Source: DASSFZ01 sp035283185
GTDB lineage: Bacteria; Chloroflexota; Anaerolineae; Fen-1058
Reading direction: 5' to 3'
DNA: 64,000 nt
Assembly: GCA_035283185.1 (NCBI GenBank)
Contig: DATEUJ010000183.1
Span: 15,185 to 79,184, forward strand
Part shown: in pieces, positions 34,701 to 43,794 of the stretch
Numbering within the stretch: the first letter of the stretch is position 1
How the letters are laid out: the number at the start of each line of letters is the position of its first letter
Position numbers and translations under genes: made by a program
The notes under the pieces: generated by a model
Database searches by the model: none
Seen by the model: only the letters and a program-made list of their open reading frames with translations
What the model was told of the DNA's origin: nothing

Positions 34701-37700
34701 TGAACGCTTGCGAGAAACTGCTCGTCGCATCGGGATGATCGACGCTGAAGATGTTAAGCTGGCCGGGACGACTGAACAAGATCGTGCCCGCGCCGCTTTC
34801 GAGGTGCATGTCGGGCAGCGGCCACGGCTGCACTTGTTTCTCGCCATTGCCATTAGCCCAATCGTAGTCGAGGCGGCGCAGATCGAGGCAACTGGTGGGT
34901 GTGCTGCCGGATTTGCAGCTCGATTCGTTGCCCGGCAGACGCGCCATGCCCGGCGGCTGCACCACCACTTGCAAGGTCATCAGCGCGCCGCCGAGATCGA
35001 TCGGTTGCGTGAGCATGCCGCCGGTCGCGCGGAATTGATAAGCGACCGGCCCGCCTGCCGTGCGCTGCCAATCGAGAATGCGCACCAGCCCGTCCGGCGA
35101 TCCACCTTCCGACATACGCAGCTCGAGGCTGGCGAGGTTTAACGGCGTGTCGAAGGGCGTCGTCTGCATGATCGGGTATGGCACATAACTGTACTTCTGC
35201 GCGTTGATCGCATCGTTGGGATACATCGTCCACGGCACGTCCCACTGTTTGGCAATGGGCGCTTGCGCGGCTTCGACGGTGACTTGCCCGTCGATCACGT
35301 CGCGGCCATGCAGCGCCATATCGGCAGTGACGATGGCATCGGAGATGTGCGTCGTCGCGCTGATCCAGTATTGATTGAAGGGCAGAATGTTGCGGCGGGT
35401 GTTGACGCCGGGCAGCAGATCGCCGTTGCTGCCCAAGTTGATCACACCGCTGGGCAACCCGGCGGGCAGCGGCGACAGGCCGCTATCGCCATACACAAAC
35501 GTCGGTGGAAATTGGCCGCGCTTGTCGTTGGGATTAAAGTTGAGCACGGGCACGGTGAGGCCGATCGCGCTATCGGGTGTGGTAGTGAGCACACTGCCCG
35601 ACCGGCAGATCGATCCCTGCGCGACGAAGGCGTACCGCCCGAAATAGTCCGGCCCGACGACGGGCGCACCCTGTGCTTCGTTGGTGCTGCACCAGCCTGT
35701 GCCACTGAAATCGACGAAGTTGCCTTCGCTGTAGATCGTCAGATTGCCGCCGGATGGAATCGGCATGAGGCGCGAGGGTGGCACGGTGTTGTCAGGCAGG
35801 CGCAGCGGTTGGCAGCCATATTTCGCGGTGGGAATCGATCCAAGCGGGCAGGCCAACAGGGAAATGGTGGGGAAGTAGAGATCGGCCTCGCCGGGCAGGC
35901 AGTCATGGCCCGGCTGACAAATGATGGGCGGCCCTTGATTGATCAACGCCAGCGCCCACGCTCCGCTCGTTGGTACGTAGCCGATTACGAGCGTGCGCGT
36001 GATATTGTCGGCAGGCAGGAAATTGCGATTGACGCGCGTGTCGTTGTTGCCAATCACGGCATCGGCGATGGGCGAGCTGCCCGTCGGCTCGATCAAGGCC
36101 GCGCTCACCGTCAGCGGCGCGGAGATGCGAATCAGCAGCGAATCGCTCGCCGTCAAGTTGAACTCGGTGAGATCGATCAACTGATCGGAATACAGGTTCT
36201 TGGTGATCGTGAGCCACGTGCCATACGACAGCGAAACCGGCGAAGCCTGCTCGTAATCGATGCGGTAGTTGCGCTGCAGATCAGAAGCGTAATCGTTTTC
36301 GTTCGACGGTGTGACCTGCGCCTTGAGATCGGCGGTGGCGACGCCGCTGGTGTTGTTGTGATCGTCGATGAGGATGAAGGCCGTTTGATCGGGACCTTGC
36401 GTCGGCGCGCTGACCAGCGTCGTCGTCGCGCTGCCGGTGACTTGCAGCAAATTCAAGCCGGCGCGTGTGGGCAGGCCGGGGACTAAAGCGTGATTGCCGC
36501 GCACCGCGATCGCGCGCCAATAGTAGGCGGGGAAACCGCTGCCCGGCGTGAGATCGTATTGATGCTGCGTGTCCTCGAAGACATCCTCTAAATAACTTGG
36601 CACGCCCGGTTTATTCAGCGGATGCTCGCCCAGCCCCAACGGCAGTTCATCGTAGGTGAGGCGCAGGCGCACGTTGCCCGGTGTCAGTTGGAACCAGATG
36701 CACTTGGGCACGTCTTGCGTGTTATTGAAGTACACACCGTTCTTGAAGCCAGCCGTGTAAGGCGCATCCGATGGGCATTGATCCTGCTCGCGAAAGCGGA
36801 GCATGAACGTCGGGCCAGGTCGATCGGTGGTGTCGGAATACCAGGTGGTGTACCAACTGCGGATCTCATTTGTCACATCCCACGTGGTAATGGTGTGCTC
36901 GCCGCTGCCGTCTTTCTTGGCTGGGCCGGCCGTCAACACTTGCGATGCGCCGCCGATCAGCGTGCCGATCGGGCTGTTGCCCCACGTGTACACGGCGGTG
37001 TTCGTCAACCGATTATCGTACAAGGCGATGTTGTTGCAGCCCGGTTCATCGGGACATGCGCCGACGTAGTACAACTCCGTGTGGCGCTTGATCGTTTTGT
37101 GTTCCCAATCGGGATTGGAGTTGCTGTATACGGGCATCGCCGCGGCGGGCAGGATTGGCTCCACATCCAAAGACGCCGAGATCACTTGCACTGGCGCATT
37201 GCTCAACAAGGCAGGCAGGCTGTTGAACTGCACGTAGCCGCGTGTCTTGGTGTTGTATTTGGGCAGATGCGATCCCAACTTGATGTCGCCGAGAGTGTAC
37301 GCGAAATCGTCCGTGCTGCGCACCCATGCCATGCCATCGGCAAAGCCGGTGCTGCGGTTGACGCGCATCGTCGGATCCAACACGATGGGATAGCGTCGCG
37401 CCCGGTCGGCCCACCATGCGCGCGGCGTGCGCACGCCAATGATGAACGCGGCTGGATCGTCGGTCGCGTAGACCACATAGTCGCCTGCCACATCGTCATC
37501 AGGGGATTGCTGCTCGAAGGCGCGCACGCGATCAAAGACGATGGTCGTCTCACCCGAAGCATCACGCACCTGCAAGGTATGTGCGGCGCGCAAGCGACCT
37601 TGTGTTCCGATGGGTTGATCGTCGGCCCACAAGCTTGCGCCGGGCAGCAGTTCGAGTTTCGCGCGCAGTTCCAGATAGGGCTGCGCCGCATCGAACGACA

Positions 37701-38334
37701 GCGGCGCTTCAAGAATCAGCGTATGTTCCACGCTGTCCGGCGCGCTGCTGATCTCTTCGCTGAGCTGCGAAACGCTCCAACCATCCGCGTAGCGCAGTAC
37801 ACGACCATCATCACGTTTCTGAACGAGCGTGTTACTTTCGGGCAGCGCTTGAGCCAGCGTGATGAAATCACCAGCGGTATTGCTCAATCCCAACGCGATC
37901 GTTTCCCAGATCATCGCCGTTTTGCCAACCGCCGCCGAGAGCCAGGCGCGGCGCAGACCGGCGCGGCTGGTGATCGAGTTATGCTCGACCACGTAGCTAT
38001 CGCCGCGCGGGCGGAAGGCTGGATCGATTGGCTGCCATGCGCCGTGCTGGTCACGGTAGTGCAGCACCTCGGCGGAGAGGATCGTCGTGTAAGTATCGGC
38101 ATCTACTCGGAAGGTGGCGCTGTGCGCGCTGCGCCGCTCGACGATCTCTTGTGCCGGGTTCACGGCGTCTGGCAGAGCACGCGATTCGAGCGCTGTCACA
38201 GCATCAAGCCCGGCAGCGGGCGGCTGAAGCACTGCCGGGGGCGACGTGGGCGAGGGGACGATCACCCACGAAGCAAACACACCGAGGATCAACGACAGGA
38301 CGAGCAGAGCGCGGGCAGCACGTGTGGCAAGCAT
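31768..38334 (-). CDS. Very large secreted multidomain protein
   Basis: The 2188-residue protein has a Sec-type signal (about 1-25). An N-terminal region like those of RHS/YD-repeat proteins follows, then a DNRLRE-like domain (about 325-570). The middle is long and beta-rich, and FN3-like segments sit around 1720-1990. A thrombospondin-3-like calcium stretch comes next (DANADGIADQ, DNDGDGLPN, DSDGDGFYDGEE; about 2015-2060), then a BACON-like C-terminal domain. It ends in LYLPMIRR, a tail seen on many Chloroflexota exported proteins. No catalytic motif is apparent. A surface, adhesion or matrix role is inferred. No RHS repeat core remains in it. Confidence 0.85.
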   Translation of the reverse strand: MLATRAARALLVLSLILGVFASWVIVPSPTSPPAVLQPPAAGLDAVTALESRALPDAVNPAQEIVERRSAHSATFRVDADTYTTILSAEVLHYRDQHGAWQPIDPAFRPRGDSYVVEHNSITSRAGLRRAWLSAAVGKTAMIWETIALGLSNTAGDFITLAQALPESNTLVQKRDDGRVLRYADGWSVSQLSEEISSAPDSVEHTLILEAPLSFDAAQPYLELRAKLELLPGASLWADDQPIGTQGRLRAAHTLQVRDASGETTIVFDRVRAFEQQSPDDDVAGDYVVYATDDPAAFIIGVRTPRAWWADRARRYPIVLDPTMRVNRSTGFADGMAWVRSTDDFAYTLGDIKLGSHLPKYNTKTRGYVQFNSLPALLSNAPVQVISASLDVEPILPAAAMPVYSNSNPDWEHKTIKRHTELYYVGACPDEPGCNNIALYDNRLTNTAVYTWGNSPIGTLIGGASQVLTAGPAKKDGSGEHTITTWDVTNEIRSWYTTWYSDTTDRPGPTFMLRFREQDQCPSDAPYTAGFKNGVYFNNTQDVPKCIWFQLTPGNVRLRLTYDELPLGLGEHPLNKPGVPSYLEDVFEDTQHQYDLTPGSGFPAYYWRAIAVRGNHALVPGLPTRAGLNLLQVTGSATTTLVSAPTQGPDQTAFILIDDHNNTSGVATADLKAQVTPSNENDYASDLQRNYRIDYEQASPVSLSYGTWLTITKNLYSDQLIDLTEFNLTASDSLLIRISAPLTVSAALIEPTGSSPIADAVIGNNDTRVNRNFLPADNITRTLVIGYVPTSGAWALALINQGPPIICQPGHDCLPGEADLYFPTISLLACPLGSIPTAKYGCQPLRLPDNTVPPSRLMPIPSGGNLTIYSEGNFVDFSGTGWCSTNEAQGAPVVGPDYFGRYAFVAQGSICRSGSVLTTTPDSAIGLTVPVLNFNPNDKRGQFPPTFVYGDSGLSPLPAGLPSGVINLGSNGDLLPGVNTRRNILPFNQYWISATTHISDAIVTADMALHGRDVIDGQVTVEAAQAPIAKQWDVPWTMYPNDAINAQKYSYVPYPIMQTTPFDTPLNLASLELRMSEGGSPDGLVRILDWQRTAGGPVAYQFRATGGMLTQPIDLGGALMTLQVVVQPPGMARLPGNESSCKSGSTPTSCLDLRRLDYDWANGNGEKQVQPWPLPDMHLESGAGTILFSRPGQLNIFSVDHPDATSSFSQAFSFDTWEATVTVEQAKCADGGPIVTVIKGKGHIALSAIGDDGSGPPPWIDVEFTLCQTKLRQAQLTFKTTPPGIPVGNTGFGVNLIGGTVTIDPNTDDAEISLDVEFQSLDGYTFTQGAGTVTINTAGLFSLQASGKIVGVVNADSVLLNVAWNPLDVLFDGTVSYKSLLSGNVYLHSWLGQGWQHKYAWLPDDNAFHFTGSIEATLKIPKGEVINKKFFKLPPFGFSLSAEVAFGEFCTSAANCNPKWGMSATVKLFGYKVGVYVDTGGPDLILGSSSHKLIDQFGGALLKPIGAKRAAPDRPIDAPPPPIFPGNLQQYLLPEFESPANNWPVENPTTSCTGTSTSIITCTFAVAAGTGRAMFAARWQNGDLSAQLIKPDNTVIDPGNALSHGVVISATDEGGQPLVAFAVTPTVGSTIMSGDWKVRLSNIGVGLLPGITNNYALMFAADPPAPTLNWITPVLTGTTPAGNGLINLQWSVTRGGQALEPDVKLDLFYAPLAAKPITPTLMNGLIIHANYTATLGSYEWDTRSLAAGEYAVGARLDDHAKGNGHIVVWAPGTIVITDTTPPPVPVIANTIPVVYGLIVIWQRDTATPDLAGYQIEYRIPALNADGYITTTRRLPPSLKDKDPLYERVRLGGLLYNMTTSICVRAYDATGNLSGCNVYGAAMPEGPAPRVGPPTGVVVLVQGSGSVTATWNSPAGNISGHLFSYRPSRCIAADAARSANEGPSPIVTGRFNTVALTGLTIGQTYEFMIRPYDDQFDLGPAVTINTMLIDPTDANADGIADQWATLYGITDALGDNDGDGLPNLREFNRGANPLNADSDGDGFYDGEESNRGTDICGPGRPPAPIAPRLALAGEATMQFTGATNLGPGAPQSLLIFNDGGGTLNWTAEASAPWIVLGDNAGEDSALLDVNVNPQGLMPGTYSGVVTITNQSLIARVLQPDSLLPEQATIQISLQVLPPQQQELYLPMIRR

Positions 38335-38470
38335 CGGGCACCTCCCCTGGTATTACATGGTGCGGCGGCCAGACCGCCGCGAGGCGTGCGTCACTGCTTC
38401 GGTCATATCACGATCAAGCGGCGAAGCAATATGAGGAAGGTCATACCGTTGACCCGAATGACAATCTCTA

Positions 38471-38685
38471 TCGGCTCGGCGCGCGTCGCGATGCGGCGCA
38501 GCACGGCGACGGGCAGCGAGGTGACGTACCTGCACACGGACCATCTGGGGACGGTGAGTATTGCGACGAATGCGAGCCAGGTGGTGCTGGCGCGGACATT
38601 GAATATGCCGTATGGGGGTGTGCGCTGGGCAAGCGGCACGATGCCGACGCACTACTCGTTCACTGATCATAAACCGGTGCGTCAA
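38471..38685 (+). pseudogene. RHS repeat-core relic
   Basis: The frame around 38515 encodes VTYLHTDHLGTVSIATNAS, then YGGVRWASGTMPTHYSFTDHK. This is the conserved RHS/YD core seen before toxin tips (HGDHLGS...YGxxR). Only about 70 residues remain, with no start codon or upstream YD repeats in frame. Its 3' end runs antiparallel into the end of the ABC ATPase gene, whose last codons derive from it. This is the only content of the 38335-38659 gap. Confidence 0.75.
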
Positions 38686-39532
38686 CCTTGCTTCGTTCGA
38701 CGGCGCGCGCCAGCATTCGATTCATCATCTCGCGCTCGGCAGCGGATAGTATTTCGAGCGGCGCACCGCCCAGCACGGCGCGACCCAACTCGGAGCGCGC
38801 CAGCGCCTTGAGATCCTCGGAATACGCGTCGCCCACGATGTCTTCGTGAACGATCCGGCCGTCCTGCATCATCAGGATGCGGTGCGTGCGCCGCGCGACC
38901 GCCGCGTCGTGCGTGACGATGATGATCGTCGTCCCGCGCTGGCTGTGCAGTTGCTCGAACACGCTCAGCAGCTCGTCGCCGCTGGCGCTGTCGAGGTTGC
39001 CGGTCGGCTCGTCGGCCAGGATGATGGCGGGATCGTTCGCCAACGCGCGGGCGATGGCGACTTTCTGCCGCTGGCCGCCCGAGAGCTGGCTGGGCAGGTG
39101 GCTCAGTCTATCGCCCAGCCCGACCATCGCGAGCAGCTCCGCGGCCCGCTTGCGCTGCATGCGCTCGCTCAGGCCCTGGCCACGCATCGGCACCTCGACG
39201 TTCTCGACTGCCGTCAGCGTCGGGATCAGGTTGTGCAACTGGAACACGAAGCCAACCGTGCGTGCGCGGAATCCATCCAGGTCGCGCAGCGCGCCGATGT
39301 CTTGCCCGTTGACGAAGACCTGCCCGGACGTCGGCCTATCCAGTGCGCCGATCATGTTCAGCAGCGTCGACTTGCCGGAACCGCTCGGCCCCATCACGGC
39401 GACGAACTCGGCAGCGCAGATGCGGAAGCTCACGTTGTCCAGCGCCCGCACCTCCGCCGCCCGGCCATCGCCGTAGACCTTCGTCAATCCCACTGCCTCG
39501 ACGACCACTCGCCCGTCACGATTCAGTTCCAT
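38660..39532 (-). CDS. MacB/LolD-type ABC ATPase
   Basis: The 290-residue ATPase shows LTKVYGDGRAAEVRALDNVSF, Walker A GPSGSGKS, GFVFQLHNLIPTLTAVENV, signature QLSGGQRQK and IILADEPTGNLDSASG. About 60 extra residues follow the usual end and finish in sequence shared with the RHS relic (VDAPVYDQ). It is the last gene of the efflux-type operon (permease 43642, S23 protein, fusion protein, ATPase). Confidence 0.92.
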   Translation of the reverse strand: MELNRDGRVVVEAVGLTKVYGDGRAAEVRALDNVSFRICAAEFVAVMGPSGSGKSTLLNMIGALDRPTSGQVFVNGQDIGALRDLDGFRARTVGFVFQLHNLIPTLTAVENVEVPMRGQGLSERMQRKRAAELLAMVGLGDRLSHLPSQLSGGQRQKVAIARALANDPAIILADEPTGNLDSASGDELLSVFEQLHSQRGTTIIIVTHDAAVARRTHRILMMQDGRIVHEDIVGDAYSEDLKALARSELGRAVLGGAPLEILSAAEREMMNRMLARAVERSKVDAPVYDQ

Positions 39533-39538
39533 AGAATC

Positions 39539-39630
39539 TCCGTGCCCTCTGTGTCTCCGTGGTCAAATCGGTATCAGGTGTCAGGTGCTCAGGTGTCAGG
39601 TGCTCAGATGTGCCTTCCGTGTCTCGGTGG
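39539..39630. repeat. Repeat cluster between ATPase and fusion-protein genes
   Basis: CCTCTGTGTCTCCGTGG, as at 14506, is followed by alternating GTGTCAG and GTGCTCAG units (39571-39610), and then a diverged CCGTGTCTCGGTGG. Confidence 0.65.
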
Positions 39631-39635
39631 CAAGA

Positions 39636-40802
39636 CTATCGATCCACCTGAATGTCGACGAACGCCGTCATGCCCCAGCGCAGCGCAGGATCGATTTCAT
39701 CCATATCGATGGTGGCCGTGTAATTGACGCCGCCCTGCCCCGGCGTCGACATCGGCGCGATGGTCGTCACTAGGCCGGGAAACGTCGCGCCCGGCAGCGC
39801 ATCGAACGTCACCTGCGCCGGCTGGCCGACCTGCACGCGCGCCACGTCGACCTCGCCGAGATCGGTCGTTTCGACGCGCAACGTACTCAGGTCGCCTAGC
39901 GTCACGACCGGCTGGCTTGGCGCGATCGACTCGCCCTCGCGCACGAATACCGCGCCAACCGTTCCGTCGAACGGCGCGACCACCTGCAGCTTGGCGAGTT
40001 GCGCCTTCGCCGTGTCCAGCGCTGCCTGCGCCTGCTTCACACCTGCTTCGGCGACGGCGATTTGCTCCGGCGTCGCCCCGGCTTTGATCCGATCGAGCTG
40101 CGCCTGCGCCGCGTCCCGCTGCGCCTGTGCTGCCGCCAGGTTGGCGCGCATCACATCCAGCTCATCCTTCGTCGCGCCGGCCTTGAGTTGATCGACGCGC
40201 TCCTGCGCGGCGCGATGCGCATGCGTCGCCGTGTTCAGCGCCGCGCGAGCCTGCTCCTCCGGCGTGCCGCCTATCTCTTTGATGCGATCGTAGACATCCT
40301 GCGCCGTCTTCAATTCCATCGCGGCAGCGGCGAGCGCGGCCTCGGCCACCGCGATGTCGGCGGCCTGCGCGCCCGATTGCAGTCTCGCGAGCTGCGCCGA
40401 AGCCGCCCAGACATTCGCGTCGGCAGCCTTGACGGCTCCCTCGGCCACCGCGATCTCCTCGGGCCGCGCGCCGGCTTTCAACTGGGCGAGCTGAGCCTCG
40501 GCCTGCGCGAGCGCCGCCTCAGCCTGCGCCACGGCCAGCCGGGCATCCACGTCGCCGAGCTGGGCCAGCACGTCGCCCGCTTTGACCTCGTCGCCCGCTT
40601 CGACGCTCACGTCGACCACCTGTCCACCCGCCTGAAACGCAAGTGTGGCCCAACGCTCAGGCATCAGCTTGCCCGAGGCGGACACGACGACGGGCAGCAC
40701 TTCCCCTGCATTTGCCGGCGTCGGCTCGGCGGCCGGCGCCTGCCCGCACGCGGCCAGAAATGCGGCTAGCGCGATTACGAAGATGATACTTACTCGCTTC
40801 AT
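39636..40802 (-). CDS. HlyD/MacA-type membrane fusion lipoprotein
   Basis: The 388-residue protein is a periplasmic-adaptor-like lipoprotein (lipobox LAAC, Cys20). A biotinyl-lipoyl half-motif (WATLAFQAGGQVVDVSVEAGDEVKAGDVLAQL) is followed by a long Ala/Glu/Gln coiled-coil hairpin (about 95-290). In it, four blocks of the form LKAGAxxEEIAVAE recur, evidence of internal duplication. The second half-motif (APFDGTVGAVFVREGE) and beta-barrel come last. ATG 40802 follows GGAGGA. It likely links the ABC permease to an outer factor or to substrate. Confidence 0.92.
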   Translation of the reverse strand: MKRVSIIFVIALAAFLAACGQAPAAEPTPANAGEVLPVVVSASGKLMPERWATLAFQAGGQVVDVSVEAGDEVKAGDVLAQLGDVDARLAVAQAEAALAQAEAQLAQLKAGARPEEIAVAEGAVKAADANVWAASAQLARLQSGAQAADIAVAEAALAAAAMELKTAQDVYDRIKEIGGTPEEQARAALNTATHAHRAAQERVDQLKAGATKDELDVMRANLAAAQAQRDAAQAQLDRIKAGATPEQIAVAEAGVKQAQAALDTAKAQLAKLQVVAPFDGTVGAVFVREGESIAPSQPVVTLGDLSTLRVETTDLGEVDVARVQVGQPAQVTFDALPGATFPGLVTTIAPMSTPGQGGVNYTATIDMDEIDPALRWGMTAFVDIQVDR

Positions 40803-40824
40803 AAGAGTTATCCTCCGAAAGTTG

Positions 40825-40876
40825 TAGGAGGCAAGATGCAGGTGGCAAGATGCAGGAGGCAAGATGCAAGGTGCGC
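40825..40876. repeat. Heptad tandem repeat (GCAAGAT/GCAGGAG)
   Basis: Alternating 7-nt units GCAAGAT, GCAGGTG, GCAAGAT, GCAGGAG, GCAAGAT, GCAAGGT fill the gap between the S23-type gene and the fusion-protein gene. Confidence 0.75.
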
Positions 40877-40877
40877 A

Positions 40878-41291
40878 CTAGGATTTGCGTTTGGGTCGTT
40901 GTTTCTGATATCCAGCGGCATTAACGAGTGCTCCGGTGATCTCGTCCAGCAGTTGCATTCGCTCCTGCAATGTCTTCGGCGTAAGCAGGCGACGGGCGCG
41001 ATAATACCAGCCTCGCGTTTCGCGCGCCGATCCAAGAGTCACGCGCAAGAAATAGGCGAACTCTGCGCCGAACCCGCGCCCGTAGCCCTCTTCGATGTTG
41101 GCGCAGATCGAGCCGGCACTTCGGATGATCTGTTCCGTAATCGCTCGCCCTCGCGGGTCCTTCAACAGTCGCTCACAATCGTCCCAGACCAAGTCGTATA
41201 AATACAAGGTCTTTGGATACACGTTGAACTGCCACAGCGCATCACGCTTCAAGTTCTCCGGTACCGACTTCGTCCACTCCTGAAATGACAT
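40878..41291 (-). CDS. Four-helix-bundle protein of the S23 (23S rRNA intervening sequence) family
   Basis: The 137-residue all-helical protein has the family pattern YPKTLYLYDLVWDDCERLL. Then come RSAGSICANIEEGYGRG and EFAYFLRVTLGSARETRGWY. These proteins are often encoded in 23S rRNA intervening sequences or as stand-alone genes, with no proven function. AGGAGGTG precedes the ATG at 41291. Here it interrupts an ABC efflux operon and is bounded on both sides by heptad repeats, as if inserted. Confidence 0.88.
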   Translation of the reverse strand: MSFQEWTKSVPENLKRDALWQFNVYPKTLYLYDLVWDDCERLLKDPRGRAITEQIIRSAGSICANIEEGYGRGFGAEFAYFLRVTLGSARETRGWYYRARRLLTPKTLQERMQLLDEITGALVNAAGYQKQRPKRKS

Positions 41292-41330
41292 CTCTGCACC
41301 TCCTATAGTGTATGTGTTGTGATGCATTTG

Positions 41331-41392
41331 CTCTCCTGCTTCTTGCCTCTTGCCCTTGCCTCTTGCCCTTGCCTCCTGCCTCTTGCTCACTC
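41331..41392. repeat. Heptad tandem repeat (CTCTTGC-like)
   Basis: Units CTCCTGC, TTCTTGC, CTCTTGC, CCTTGC, CTCTTGC, CCTTGC, CTCCTGC, CTCTTGC run into the stop codon of the permease gene. Confidence 0.75.
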
Positions 41393-43642
41393 ATACCTTA
41401 ACGCTTCCGCCGGTCGCAGGTTCGAGGCGCGCCACGCGGGATACAGCCCGCCGAGCATTCCGAGCACCGCGGCGACGATCAAGGCCTGCGCCAGAAGGCC
41501 GGGCGAGAATGTGACGATCAGCATTTCGCCCCACAGCGGAATAAGAGAGAGCAGAGCGCTGAACACGGCGGCCAGCAGGATGCCGGCAAGCGCGCCGACC
41601 AGGCTGAGCGCCAGCGACTCTCTCAGCACCATGCGCAGCACGCGCCGCCGCCGCCAACCCAGCGCGCGCAGCGCGCCGATCTCGCGCGTTCGCTCATAGA
41701 TGCTCATCACCATCGTATTCATCATGCCGATACCACCCACGAGGATCGCCAGCCCACTGATCGCCCACACCATCGCGTATGTCGCCTGCAAGTCCGGCAG
41801 GTTTTCCGCGAATTCACTCGACGGGGACACGGCCACGCCGGGGACGGACGCCTCGATCTGCGCCTGGATCGATTCAGCCTGCCCGGGATCGACGATCTTC
41901 ACGCCGTACATCGACACCTGGCGCGGCTTGCCGGTCAGCGCCTGCGCATCGCGCAGCGGGATCACGCCGCCGCTATCCTCGATGGACATGCTCGTCTCGA
42001 AGATGCCGACGACGCGGAAGCCGACCTCGCTCATCCGGACAATGTCGCCCACGCGAACCTTCATGGCATCCGCCGCCGCACGGCCCAAGATCATTTCACG
42101 ACTGCCGGATAAGCTCCGCCCCTCGACGATCCGGAAATGCTCGATGGCCGGCTCGTGAGGCGCATAGCCGAACACGAGAAGAAACGGCATCTCTTCCATC
42201 GTGATGGCGCCGATGACAATGCCCGACACGCTCTGCACGCCCGGCAGCGCCGCGATCTTGCGGCCGTCCCGTTCGCTGATCGCGCTATAACTGAAGTCGG
42301 TCGCCTCCGCCTGGCGCACCACCAGGTCCATGTCAGTTCCGGCCATCATCTGGTTGAAGATGATGATGAATCCATCCGCCAGGCCACTCAACAGCACGAC
42401 CGCAGACAGGCCGATGCCGATCCCGACGACGGTCAGCGCCGTGCGCGTGCGCCGCCGCAGCAGAGAGCGCAGCGTCTCCGAGCGCAGCCTGGTCAGGCGC
42501 GCGCCGGAACCTTTCGCACTCCCGCCGTGATAGCTCAGCGCCTCGACGGGCAGCAGCCTTGACGCCCAGCGGGCCGGATACAGGCCGCCGACCGCGCCCA
42601 ATATCAACGCCGTCGCCAGTCCCTGTCCGACGAGCGATGGCGTGACTTGACCCTGTACAAAAGCCAGCGCCGCGCTCTGGGCCAGCAATGCTATCATCGC
42701 CGCGCCCAGGGCGCAGCCGAGCAATCCACCCGCCAGCCCTAGCGCTAGGTTCTCACCGAACACCATGCCCAGCACACGGCGGCGGCTCCAGCCGAGCGCG
42801 CGCAGCGTGCCGATCTCACGCGTGCGCTCGAACGTGCTCATCATCGCCGTGTTCGCCATGCCGACGCCGCCGATGATCACGGCCAGAAGCGCGATGGCGA
42901 CCGCGAATCCTTGAATGTAGGTGGTCATTTGCTGCTGGTCGGCGGTCTGGCTCGACTGCGACGCTGCCAGGCGGGGATACAGACGCTCGAGCTGCGCGCG
43001 GACTCGTTCGGACTGCCGCGCATCCTTGAGCTTGACCTGCACGGCGCCCACCTGGCGGTGTTTCTGCAGCAACTGCTGCGCATCGCTCAGCGACAAAATC
43101 GCCGCTGCATCCTCGAAGCCGCTGCCGCTGTTGTAAATGCCGACGACGTTGAACGTGCCGCCGGTGATGCGCACGGTGTCGCCGACGTTGAGTTTCAGCG
43201 CCTCGGAAGCCTGCTTGCCGACGATGATCTCGCGGCCGCTAGCGGCGGGCCGTCGCGACGAGGAGAGCGGCTGCCCTTCGACGATGCGGAACCGCTCGAT
43301 GGCGAACCCATCTGGATCGTAGCCGAACACGAAGAAATACGGCGCGTCGGCCGCGGCGACGTTGCCGACGACCATGCCGGTTACCTCGCGCACTTCCGGC
43401 ATGGCCGCAATCTGGCTTACGACTTCCTCGTCTACACCGCTGAGCGTGATGTCGTACGCGCCTTTCTGCATCAGCGTCAGGTCGGAGCCACTGCCGGAGA
43501 ACATCGACTGGTAGCCGGTGCGGATGCCTTCGGCCATCGCGCCGAGCGCGACGATCATCGACACGCCGACGGCGATGCCGAGCATCGTCAGAAGCGTGCG
43601 CGTCTTGCGCCTGAACAGGTTCTTGACGATCATCTTCAGCAT
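41387..43642 (-). CDS. Double-length MacB/FtsX ABC permease
   Basis: The 751-residue protein consists of two complete MacB-type permease units fused head to tail (about 1-380 and 385-751). Each has an N-terminal helix (NLFRRKTRTLLTMLGIAVG; SLLRRRTRTALTVVGIGIG), an extracytoplasmic domain with FVFGY/LVFGY and HFRIVEG, and three C-terminal helices with the YERTREIGALRALGW loop. MacB-type permeases normally dimerise, so this is a covalent dimer made by gene duplication. It is the first gene of the operon. Confidence 0.9.
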   Translation of the reverse strand: MLKMIVKNLFRRKTRTLLTMLGIAVGVSMIVALGAMAEGIRTGYQSMFSGSGSDLTLMQKGAYDITLSGVDEEVVSQIAAMPEVREVTGMVVGNVAAADAPYFFVFGYDPDGFAIERFRIVEGQPLSSSRRPAASGREIIVGKQASEALKLNVGDTVRITGGTFNVVGIYNSGSGFEDAAAILSLSDAQQLLQKHRQVGAVQVKLKDARQSERVRAQLERLYPRLAASQSSQTADQQQMTTYIQGFAVAIALLAVIIGGVGMANTAMMSTFERTREIGTLRALGWSRRRVLGMVFGENLALGLAGGLLGCALGAAMIALLAQSAALAFVQGQVTPSLVGQGLATALILGAVGGLYPARWASRLLPVEALSYHGGSAKGSGARLTRLRSETLRSLLRRRTRTALTVVGIGIGLSAVVLLSGLADGFIIIFNQMMAGTDMDLVVRQAEATDFSYSAISERDGRKIAALPGVQSVSGIVIGAITMEEMPFLLVFGYAPHEPAIEHFRIVEGRSLSGSREMILGRAAADAMKVRVGDIVRMSEVGFRVVGIFETSMSIEDSGGVIPLRDAQALTGKPRQVSMYGVKIVDPGQAESIQAQIEASVPGVAVSPSSEFAENLPDLQATYAMVWAISGLAILVGGIGMMNTMVMSIYERTREIGALRALGWRRRRVLRMVLRESLALSLVGALAGILLAAVFSALLSLIPLWGEMLIVTFSPGLLAQALIVAAVLGMLGGLYPAWRASNLRPAEALRYE

Positions 43643-43730
43643 AGGCTACTCATCCCAGTACACTCGGAAATTCAAGTGCGCTCAGTATAAGATGGAGCAA
43701 GGCACTCCCGAGCGCGGAGGTTCGCCCAAG

Positions 43731-43736
43731 AGTATA
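43731..43736 (-). promoter_or_regulatory. Candidate -10 box for the efflux operon
   Basis: TATACT on the - strand with a weak ATGACT 18 nt upstream. A second TATACT is at 43684-43689. The 43643-43794 gap contains nothing else recognisable. Confidence 0.3.
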
Positions 43737-43794
43737 CGCCCACTGCACGACAAAAGTCATCCCCGCGATCTGGCAGATACCTGACGGCAGCCGG

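Noticed and set aside
36622..38811. 729-residue open frame on the + strand
   Set aside because: Mostly antisense to the large secreted protein. Only its last part contains real (RHS relic) sequence, reported separately.
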